Shown one piece after another: positions 48,401-57,341 of a DNA stretch of 64,000 nt. Both the position numbers and the translations under genes were made by a program. Below the pieces are notes generated by a model that saw only the letters and a program-made list of their open reading frames with translations, did not search any database and had not been told where the DNA came from. Positions within the stretch are counted from its first letter, which is position 1; each line of letters starts with the position of its first letter. Source of the DNA: Mrakia gelida (lineage: Eukaryota > Basidiomycota > Tremellomycetes > Cystofilobasidiales > Mrakiaceae); assembly GCA_024345305.1 (NCBI GenBank), contig BRON01000006.1, positions 744,001 through 808,000 of the forward strand. Reading direction: 5' to 3'.

Positions 48401-48951
48401 GTTCTCGCCCTTCGCCCGTGACTAACCTTCTTCTTCCTTCTCTTTCCTGTTCACGTCATCCAGAAACTCGGATGGAAATAGTGAGTCCTTCAACTTACTC
48501 CTTGAAACGACTCGCGAGAAGAGAAGTGCCAGAACGAAGCTTGATTCAGAGCGCTGACCGTCGCCCCTCGTTCCCTTTCAGCTACCTCGTCTACCTGGGC
48601 TGGCTCTCCTTCGAACTCGTCTTCGTCTACTTCTTCCTTATCGAAAGTGAGTATCTCCTCCCTCTCGCATACCTTTTCACCCGCCCGCTCGACATCACGC
48701 CTGATGAACGCCCGCATTGACATTTCCTCCTCCTCATCACAGCCAAATACCGAACCCTCGAAGAAACCGCCGCTCTCTTCGACGGTCTCGACTCCAAATC
48801 CCAACAGCTCGACCACGCCGACCTCTCAGGCGTCGACGCTCTTCGACCAAACGAAGTCAAGAGGGACAACAGCTCGGCCGGGTCAGGAGAGAAGGTTGGG
48901 TTGGGCGAGAAGAAGGATCTTTCTGCTGTGCAGCATATTGAGAGGGTTTAG
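45439..48951 (+). CDS. MFS sugar transporter (hexose/lactose permease type)
   Basis: A sugar porter of the major facilitator superfamily, expected in the plasma membrane with 12 helices. From 45439 the protein begins MSPTAADPNNTELPPGLEEF and, after splicing, GYDGSMMNGLQSLDMWRSAF, the usual first-helix region of fungal lactose/hexose permeases. Diagnostic motifs follow: DGLGRRSG (about 46136; the loop 2-3 motif), IASRAVIGFG, ITELAYPTQRAQ (about 46600) and FVPESPRWLVSKGK (about 47000; the PESPRW motif). DRVGRRPLF comes near 47830, and VAYTVEITPTPIRAKTLAVM near 48172. The C-terminal end is hydrophilic and stops at 48949-48951. It is split into nearly twenty short exons, the densest intron content in the window; some exons are only a few codons. 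The substrate cannot be told from sequence; the closest named groups handle lactose, cellobiose or hexoses. Confidence 0.92.
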
Positions 48952-50182
48952 GTCGTGAGCTATCTAGACTCCGTTTGTGTTCCCATCGTTATCTATCTCT
49001 CAACTCCGTCGTCGTTGTACGAATTGTACTTCTCCATTCGCTTTTTCTTTTGGTTGTCGGCTCGCCTGGGTTTTCTCCCTCTGTTTTGTTTCAGGATCCG
49101 TCTTTGGTGTTTCAGTAGTTCTATACCTTTCCCTTTCCTCGATGTTTCACGATCTTGTATCAGCACTTCCTTCCCGTCTCTCCTCGAGGACTGGCGAAAA
49201 GCTCATCCTCGTCGACGCGTCTGCCTCCCAGCCAACTTCCCAGCCACACGCGCGAAGACAAGACAAGACGAGACGATCCATTAAAACAAAATACACCAAC
49301 CCACAACAACTACTGTAAACAGATCTAGACCGATGTGGGGGTTTGGAGAGGAAGTGAGGAGTTCTTCTCGGTTCGTTCGTTCTTTCGTTTTGCTTTCTTC
49401 TCGACGCGTCTCTTCCCCTTTTCTCCTGTCTCGGTTAGAGACCCCGCTTCTATAGGTTCTGGGCATCGCCCTTCTGTTTATATTTAGTCCTCTGCTTCCC
49501 TTCGCCGACTCTTCTCGTTCTGTAGATACCTTTGCCCGACACCTTCCCCTCGCGACGCGCCTCACTCACGTTCCCCTTTTCTTCTCGGCCTTCCCTTCCG
49601 TCTCGACTCTCTTGCTTAGTACATACTTTTCTCGGTTCTCGCCTTCTCTGCCTCTTCCATTTTATAGCTTATACCCCTTTTTGGCTTTGCTGTGACCGCT
49701 GATGGTCTCGCGTCGTGTCTCACCGTCCTTCCTCCCTTTCGCTAGCTACTCCCTCCAGCCTCGTTCCTCTTCTCGGTGCTTCGGACTGCGGATCATGTTT
49801 AGTATAAAGAGTGGGCTAGTTTTGATCTTCTTGCTAATCATCAACTTTCACCCCAGAATTGGTCAACTTCTCAGCTTCCCTTCTCGTCTCCCTTTCTCAT
49901 CTTCCCTTCTCCAGAACCAGTTTCGCCGTCAAGTCGCCCAGTAGTAGTTCTCATTCTCCCTCGCGTGGTTCTCAAGTCGCTAGTAGTAGTTCTCGTTTTC
50001 CCTTCTCCACCGACCTCCCTTCCTTCTCCCAGCCCACCCCAAAGCCTCCAAGAGCTGAAACCTCAACGAGCACTCGCCAGCGTCGTTCCTCCCACGAACC
50101 TCGATAGAGCTACCCACCACAACCCCACCTAGAGACCTTTACTTTACCGTAGAACGCCCACACCGCGCGCGCTCACTCGCCC
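48952..50182. other. Convergent 3' space between transporter and GT90 gene
   Basis: About 1.2 kb without a recognisable gene. The transporter side is pyrimidine-rich. An imperfect direct repeat of about 33 bp lies at 49930-49962 and 49973-50005, both copies containing agtagtagttctc. Short ORFs show no family features. Confidence 0.5.
49930..50005. repeat. Imperfect 33-bp direct repeat, two copies
   Basis: Copy one starts caagtcgcccagtagtagtt at 49930 and copy two caagtcgctagtagtagttc at 49973, separated by about 10 bp. They match at most positions. No ORF or hairpin explains it. Confidence 0.6.
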
Positions 50183-53100
50183 TCAACGTCCTCTCGAATC
50201 CTCCTTCATCTGCTTCTCCAAAGCCCTCTCCATCTCCCTCCTCGGTTCCTCGTTCACGATCCTCCCCCACTCCAACAGCATCCCAACCAGTGCTATCCGA
50301 TCTGCGTCGTCGGTCATCATCGTTCGAGCGAACTGGCGACCTGCTTCGGCGATGAGTTTCGCCTGGTCGAAGAGGGAAGGGGTCAGGTCAGTGGAGGGAG
50401 GGTCGAAGCGAGCAACGAAGAGCGAGAGTAGGAGGTGACGAGGGAACATACCTCTTCGTCGTAGCGGCGGAAGAAGAGCATTATGGAGGGAAGGTCGGAG
50501 AAGTCGGGCTGAGGGGGATAAGCGAACAACGACGGCGAAGTCAGTTTCGGGCGCTCGACGTTCAAGACGAGCAACAGCAACGGAAGGGGTATCAAACTGA
50601 CCTGCAGAGGCACGTAGTGTTTCCAAGGGATCGCATGTTCCATCCAAGGTTGGAAAACGAGCGAAGCGTAGAGAACGAGACTGACGAACCCAAGGGAGGG
50701 AGGTCGAAGTCAGCAAAACCCGACCCGACGCGACGCAACTCGTCCCAACCTCGTTCCGAATCCCTTCCTCGACTCACCTCCCAGCCAAAAACGCCTCCTC
50801 CGGACTCTCCCCATCCAACACCAGCACAAACTTTGAAACAGCTCTCCCTCCTCCACCAACCAACGTCTCCTCCACTGGCAACTTCCCCTTCATCTCCTCA
50901 CACCCTTCCCTCCCTTCACACTCCACCTCCTCCTCGAACGCAACATCCAAGAACCTCTCGTTCTTCCAAACGACATTCCCGTTCCTTCCTCCTATGCGCA
51001 TAGCGATTCGATAGCCGAACGAATCGGTCTCGTCGTTGGTGTCTGAGTCTGGGTAGATCAGGTTGGAGAAGTAGGACGGGAGGGGTGTGGAAGGGAGGAG
51101 GAGGAGTCGGTAGGGTCGGGGGAGGAGAGTTGTTTCGTTGAGTGGGTGGTGGAGGGGTGGGGGTTTTCCTCGCTGGAGGAAGGAGGTTGAGCCAGAACAA
51201 ACGGGGTGGGGAGTCAGCGCAGGAAAGAGCGGACGAAGAAACAGACGCGTCTCGTCGCCTTCGATCAGCGAGCGGCCTCACTCGAAACTCACCCAATGCG
51301 CTGACAAGCCAACCATATCCGACCATCTCGTCTGCCTCGTCTTTGACGTCGACCGTTTCGATCTTCTTCCTCCTAGAGCGGGCAAGGGGACGAGAACCTC
51401 CGACCCGAGGGCAGTTCTCATCGAACTGAGTCGAGGAACGGGTTGGAGGTCGGGCGGAGGAGGAGGGAGGGAAAGGACTGGACTGAGGTCGACCAAAGCG
51501 GGGAAACGACAAGGATCCATGGCTGAATAGGGGAAGAAGATGAGTGCTGGAGCTGTCGAGTCGAAGAGAAGAAAGACGAGGTCAGGAAGTTCGACGACGC
51601 GACGAAGAGAGGGGAGAGACGAGAGGAACGAACGCCTAGGTCTCCGAGCTTCCAGCCGTTCGATGAGCAGCTCTTCTGCGAACTTCTCCTTCCGGAAGGA
51701 AGCTTTTGGGAGGCAGGCGATGTTCCAACTTGGTGGTAAGTCGGGGTCGAGGGTGAAGGTGTGGTCGGCGGGTTGCACTGGAAAAGGAGGTCAACGCGTC
51801 GAAGAGGAGGGGAACGAGTGGGTCAGTGCTTCGAGTTCCGACCTTTCGCACTTGGTGAAAGGAAGCGAACTCACTCTCTCCCAAAGCCGCCAACTCGAAC
51901 GTAGAAACGGCGAGATCCCTCGGGATGAGGTGGGGTGCCTCGAGACTCTGAATCCAACGACGGAACGAACAAGCGTCTTGGGTCAGCCGCCAGAGCAAGA
52001 TCCAACCGCCTGCGAGTCTGAGCCAACTTACACTAAGCGTGAAAATCAACCTCAAATCCAGCCTGCCCAACCAACCGACCCAAGAGTCGCGTCAGATCAG
52101 CTCATCCTTCCCCCTCCCGTTCTCTTGACAAACTCACAAATCCTCCCACCCCTGCAACATCCTCACCAGCTCCCTCCCCATATCCTCTACCTTCCCCCCC
52201 GTCACCCAAGGGTACTCCACCCTCACCTCTCCCTCCTCAATCACGAGCACGAACGCCTCGTTCTCCGACGGGGTCGCCTCTGCCAGACGCTGTCTTGCTC
52301 TGAGGACGGAGGGGTGGATGGAGAGGTAGGGGTAGAAGGGTGCTGGTGAGAGGAGGGGAGAAGGGATAGGGGAGAGGGGGTCGAAGAGGTTTGAGAGATC
52401 TGTGGGAGGAAGGGGAAGGTGAGTCTGCCAAAGAGGGAGGGGAGGGGGAGGGGGAGGGAGGGAGGGAGAGGACGAACGAGGGGGTGGGATTCGAAGGTTT
52501 TCTGCTAGGTAGGCTGCTTCGAAGGCTTCCCTCTGTCGAACCAAGTGTTCGCATATCAGCTCTCCCATCTTGTTAGGCGGAGCGACGAAGAGAAAAGCAA
52601 GACGGGCTCACCGTCTTGGGTATCGACTCGATCGTCTCGTTCAGCTGTCGCTCTGCCTATTCCCACCCATCCCAACCCAACCAAGTCAGCTCCCTTCCAA
52701 GCGCATCCAACCCACCCGCCTGCCCTTGAGACTCACATTCTGAATCAACTCAAAGATAGGATGATGTATGACCCCATCCAGATCGACTTTGACGAGACCG
52801 TCGTCCAAGATCCACTGATGGTCGAAATCCGTCTTCTCCTCGTAGTCAGCTCCACCGGTGTCAACTTCGTATCTGGAACGAAAGCGACAAGAATACATTT
52901 CAAATCAGTCAGTCAGTCGTTCGAAGGAACGAACGGAGGGAAGGTAGGGAGGGGAAAGGAAGGGAAGGGAAAGAGTCGACGAGATGTTGAGCTCGTTCGG
53001 TTCCTTCCCTCAGCCCTCCCCCTCTCCCTCCCCCTCCCCCCCCCCCCCCCCCCCACCAAAAAGCAAGACTTCCGAGACTCACTTAACACCCCTCTCATCC

Positions 53101-53316
53101 CTCAGCAACCCAGCACCACCTCTCCTTCCTCCTCCAAACCCTGTCCATCCATCACAAAGCCAAAGGTCAGCTCCGACTTCCCTCCTCGCCCCCCCCTCCT
53201 TCTGGGTTCGGAAGCCCAACGAACTCACACTTCCTCCCCTGTTTCCAAACGATGATGGTGAGCGAAAGAGCAAAGGCGAGCTTGAGGATCCGTCCTTTTC
53301 GGAGTTGGAACCGCAT
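50183..53316 (-). CDS. GT90 family glycosyltransferase (CAP10-like), type II membrane protein
   Basis: GT90 proteins (Cryptococcus Cap10, animal POGLUT/KTELC1) transfer xylose or glucose in the secretory pathway. The start at 53316 gives MRFQLRKGRILKLAFALSLT and continues IIVWKQGRK, a basic end plus one membrane segment, as in Golgi type II enzymes. Following exons give KYEVDTGGADYEEKTDFDHQ and HHPIFELIQNAERQLNETIE, the conserved HPI-x-ELI block of the family. Then come a Pro-rich insertion (about 52420-52500), QPADHTFTLDPDLPPSWNIA and FFPYSAMDPCRFPALVDL. The catalytic half includes DSFGYRIAMRIGG (about 51015) and the end SIMLFFRRYDEE, spliced to AKLIAEAGRQFARTMM and a TGA at 50183. About ten introns are present; one holds a G19 run on the coding strand. 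In capsule-less red yeasts such proteins probably build wall or secreted glycans. Confidence 0.85.
53036..53054. repeat. Pure C19 homopolymer (G19 on the coding strand)
   Basis: Nineteen consecutive C bases in the second intron of the minus-strand GT90 gene, about 30 nt after its 5' splice site. It is the second long poly-C run in the window, and again intronic and G on the transcribed RNA. Confidence 0.9.
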
Positions 53317-53818
53317 CGAGGGTAGGAGGAAGGAGGGAGGAGGAAGGGCGAAGGAGGGAGAGGGAAGAGGCGTCTCGAAACCAGCCGACCGAGGACGAGG
53401 GGAGGGAGTTCGATGGGCTTGCGCCGAGCTTAGGAGGGAGGGAGATTGTCGAGAGCTTGTTGACGGTTCGGTGTTCGCTTCCGATTGAATGTTTTGCTTT
53501 CTTGAGTGATGTATGTAGTGGTAGTGGTAGAGGTAGAGTTCTGCTCCTGTAGACGAGTGGGAAGCGGATACGAGATGTAGATGAGACAGGAGCGAGGAGC
53601 GGGTCGGGCAAGGCAAGCGATCAAGGGTCTGTCAATGGTCGTCTTCCGCGATGTCTCTATTGAGTTGAAAGAGCGTCAGAGAGTAGGTCTCTATCTAGCT
53701 CAAGGTGCCATTGTAGCACTCAGCAGCTCAGCTCTCGTACATAGAAGCTCCGCGAACGAACGGCGGCGCGTCCTCCTCGTTCCAAAGTCCGTCTCAGTCC
53801 ATTCATCCTCGCGCTCCT
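53317..53818. other. GT90 promoter region and 3' UTR of COQ9
   Basis: About 500 bp between two minus-strand genes. The GT90 side has a short repeat of gtggtagtggtagaggtagag near 53517. No gene is seen. Confidence 0.5.
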
Positions 53819-54993
53819 TCAAAACCGACTCTTCACCCCACCCCTGACAGCATTCCAAACCGTCTCCCACCCCTCTCCCACCCCATCAATCTGACTCTGC
53901 AGCTCCTCGTACTCCTCCAACCGACGCGAGAGGAACGCAGACGTGGAGGGCATCGAAGGTTGGGAGAGAGGGAGGGAGAGTTGATGGAGTTCCGTGGAGA
54001 GGTAGATGAACGAGAGGGGGATGGATTGATGGAGGTTCTGGTTTGGTTGTGGGGGTGAGAAGAAAGAACGGTGGGTTAGAAGGGTTGGAGGAGAGGAAGA
54101 GAGGGAGGGGGCAGGGAGAGGGAGGGAGAGGGAGAGGGAGAGGGGACGAGACGAACTTGACGCGAGTGAGAGGAGAGGGTGAGGGCGTCGTCTGCTATGT
54201 ATAGAGCTGGAGACGGGCGGAGATTAATTTCAGCCGGAGAAGAGATGTGTAAGTCGAAGTGTACAGGAGAAGAACGTACAGTGATTGAGGAGGGGAAAGG
54301 GAGTTTTGAGGCCAACTCCAACGAGAGGGAGAGGAGTCGAAGTTATCGAGAAGAGAGCGAAGGCCTGTCGAGCAGCGAGAAAGAGGTAGATAATCAACGC
54401 CAGGGGTCGATCGCCCAGCATAGATACAACGCAACTCACCTCAGCCAACCACGGTCGAACCTGCTCGTTCATCTCCAGCCTCGACTCAAGGATCTCCTGG
54501 AGAGCTTGAGTCGTCGAGCTCACACCCGCTTTTCCTTCCTTCTCTTTCCCCTTCCATTCCCTCTGCATCTCCCCCCTCTTCTCCATCAACCACTCCTTGA
54601 GAAGCGCGCGTTGAGGTTCTCTTCCTGGTCCGAAGAGGGTTGAGATAGTTGCTGAGTTGAGTGCGTTGGAGTAGTGATACGGAGGGGGAAGGGAGAGAGC
54701 GGCGAGCGAGAGAGATTCGAGGCTGAAGCCATGAGAGGGGATATGCTGGAGCGAGTGTCGAAGGAGAAGTGGGATCAGGGTTGAAGGGGAGGTCATCTCG
54801 GCTGAGATCACGAGACAATCTTGCAAGAAAGCTGGAAGGAGGCGAGTGAGGGTGAGGGTTGGAAGGAGAGCAAGGGGGAGGAGATCGAGCTGGCCCACGA
54901 CAAGACGACGCCTCCTTCCTCCCTTTCCTCCCCTCTCGTTGGTTGACGCTCAACTCCATCCGCCCTCTTAGCGAAGAATCTCCAAAAGCGCAT
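53819..54993 (-). CDS. COQ9: Coq9-like ubiquinone biosynthesis protein
   Basis: Coq9 is a lipid-binding protein of the inner mitochondrial membrane that supports the Coq7 hydroxylase. The core exon reads MTSPSTLIPLLLRHSLQHIP with SHGFSLESLSLAALS. It then has LKEWLMEKRGEMQREWKG and ILESRLEMNEQVRPWLAE (about 54450), which follow the family pattern of a helical repeat with an RL-x-NE segment. Spliced after it come AFALFSITSTPLPLVGVG, then YIADDALTLSSHSRQ, and the last exon NLHQSIPLSFIYLSTELHQL. It ends RRLEEYEELQSQIDGVGEGW... and a TGA at 53819-53821. The start is uncertain. I chose ATG at 54993 because MRFWRFFAKRA is a good mitochondrial targeting start and a GT/AG intron can link it in frame; otherwise translation begins at 54794. 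It is divergent from the WHI2-like gene. Confidence 0.68.
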
Positions 54994-55192
54994 ACACCCT
55001 CCCCCTCTCATCAGCGCATACACTCCATCCTCTCCCCATCGAACAAAAGGAACGCTTCTCCCTCCTAGGCTTCCACCCACCCCCTCCTCTCCTCCCTCCG
55101 GTTCCTCCGCCCTCCCTCCCTCCTCCCTTCCTTCCTCCCTTCGACTCCCCTCCTCCCACCTCGCCGTCTCTGTCCTCCTCCTCTTTTCGACC
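54994..55192. promoter_or_regulatory. Short bidirectional promoter between COQ9 and the WHI2-like gene
   Basis: About 200 bp of pyrimidine-rich plus strand separate the two divergent start codons. No TATA box or clear factor site is seen. Confidence 0.4.
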
Positions 55193-56715
55193 ATGTCCTC
55201 GAACCCCATCACCTCCGTTGCACCTCCCTCCAACAACCCTATCAGCTCTGTTCAGCCTCAGCAGTACCAGCAGTACCATCCTCAGCAGCAGCAGCAAGCT
55301 CTCCTCGCTCGACTTCACCTGGACGTTCGCGGGAGGAGGTTCGTCGTGGAGAGGGAGAAGCTCATGAGTCTACCAGAGAGTGTACTCCTCTGTCTCTTCC
55401 CCAACGGACTCGTACTCTCAAGACCGCACGGAGGAGGAGGAGGTGAGGACGAAGGAGAGGATGTCTACGTTGTTGACGTGAGTTTGAACTCGACCTCCTT
55501 CCTCTCCCTTGACTCCTCGTCTTCTCCTCTCTAAACCTCTTCGCTACCCTTCTCACACCTCAGTTTGACCCTATATGCTTCGACTTCGTCCTCGACTTCT
55601 TCGACAAAGCCACCGTCGCCTTCTACGGAACTCCAGACACTCCCGGACTCTACCACGCCCAACAGTCCCTCTCCCAACCCAACCCCGACATCCTCCCAGC
55701 CCACCTCGCCAACAACGTCCAGCAGCAGCAGCAGGCCAACGAGAACAATCCTCTCCTCCACAAGCAAGGGATCATCGTTCTTCGAGAGGAGTTGGAGTAC
55801 TTTGTGATCCCCGAGAAGGGAGGAGCGGCGAGGACCGATCTCGAAGGTCTCGCCAACGAGGAGTTGATGGTCTTGAAGAGGGAGGCTGGGAAAGGGCTGT
55901 TGGACAGGAAGCAGATCTTCACGGCTCTGCAGAGGAACGTCAACAAGGAGAACAACGTCGCCGAACAGCACTTGATCGATATGCTCTGCATGAGGTGAGC
56001 TCGAACTTCGCTTTTCCCTCCCTCCCTCCCTTCCTTCCCTTTCCCGACGTCCTCCTCCTCCTCGACTCCTTCGCCTTCGCCCACTCCTCCCACCGAGGAA
56101 TCCTTTCCGTAGCCCTCCCCGCCAGCCAGCTGACTCACCTCTTCTCTTGCCCTTCCTCCTCACCAGCGGCTTCAACCGAGACGACAAGTGGGGACATCGA
56201 GACATCGAACCCTCTCGCTGCTCCATCTCCTCCATCGCCCTCGTCCTCCTCAAAACCGGTATCGTCCACCCCACCAAACCAGGAGAGGTCGCTCGTGTGG
56301 ATCAGACTCAGATGGCTACTGCTCAGAAGCTCCTGCTGTTCTGGAGGAAACCTGCGGTTCGTCCTGTCTCTCTCGGTTTCTCCCTCGTCTTCCCTGTCGA
56401 CGCGTTTCAGGGAGAGAGCTCGAGCTCAATTCTTTCCCCTCCTCCGTCTTCTCTCGCTTGCTTTGATGATCGAACAGAGGAAGTGCTGGTGGGATGGTAT
56501 CGAGATCGATGCTCCTCCGTCGAGCGACAAGAAGACGATTAAGGTCTGGGCTCGGAGGGTTTGGACGCTGGAGTTGAACCTGGTTCGTTTCTGTCCTCCC
56601 TTCCTCTCTCCCTCCCTCCGTCCCTTCCTCTACATCTTCCACCTCCCCTTCGTCGTCTGGCTGACACGGCTCCTCAATTGATATCCCCTCGACTCCTTCA
56701 ATCAAACAGATCTAA
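55193..56715 (+). CDS. WHI2: Whi2-like BTB/POZ-fold growth regulator
   Basis: Yeast Whi2 partners with the phosphatases Psr1/Psr2 in the general stress response and in restraining TORC1; it belongs to a BTB-fold family related to animal KCTD proteins. The start at 55193 gives MSSNPITSVAPPSNNPISSV with a Gln-rich stretch. The BTB-like core follows: LARLHLDVRGRRFVVEREKL, LPESVLLCLFPNGLVLS, and, after an intron, FDPICFDFVLDFFDKATVAF. Further conserved blocks are IIVLREELEYFVIPEKGG (about 55775), NEENN-like KENNVAEQHLIDMLCM (about 55950), SGFNRDDKWGHRDIEPSRCS (about 56165) and RKCWWDGIEI (about 56477). The final exon adds a single Ile codon before TAA at 56713-56715, reached by splicing over a 56582-56709 intron. 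It shares about 200 bp of upstream sequence with COQ9. Confidence 0.8.
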
Positions 56716-57341
56716 ACGTATCCTTCACCCTCTGCTCTCTCTCGCTCGTTCGGTCTCTCTTTCGATTTCTCTCCTCCTCGCTCGCTCGCTCGCTCTCCCC
56801 TCCTTCTTGTGTTTTTCTTTCTTGCCAGTGCTCGCTTCGCTGTAACTCTCTCCCTCTTTCCCGTTTCATACCTTACTACCTAACGAAACTCATCTATCGA
56901 TACCCTCCCAGCCTTCTTCATCGTTCTTCGCTCAACCGTCGCGGTCAGCTCCGCCCTCTCGAGAGAGAGGGGGTTCAAACACTCCCCTCCCCTTCTCCGT
57001 TTTCGTTCTCTCTCCTGCTCGCTGACCCTGGGAAACCAACCTTCCTCGTTCTCCGCTCCTCCGCTTAACCATCATCTCCTCACCTTCCTTTTGGCCCTTC
57101 TCGTCTTTTCTCCAAGCTCGCGTCGACGTTGACGCTGCCCTCGCCTTCGCTCCCTCCTCTGTACGTCCTTCCTACCCCCCCTCCCCTCGTTTCTTCTCTC
57201 CAAACCTGGCCGAGGAAGCTCCGGCCTTCCTTTTGCGTGGAGCTCATCATCCTTCTCTCTCTCTCTTGCTCCCTCCATCTTGTCAGGTCGTTTCGTTCGT
57301 TGCCTCCGTCTTCTCCTCTCCCCCTCCCCAACGCGAACGCG
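56716..57341. other. Intergenic region before the xylulokinase-like gene
   Basis: Pyrimidine-rich non-coding sequence including a cgctcgctcgctcgctc stretch near 56780. An in-frame ATG at 57129 could extend the next protein, but the added sequence has no family resemblance. Confidence 0.45.
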
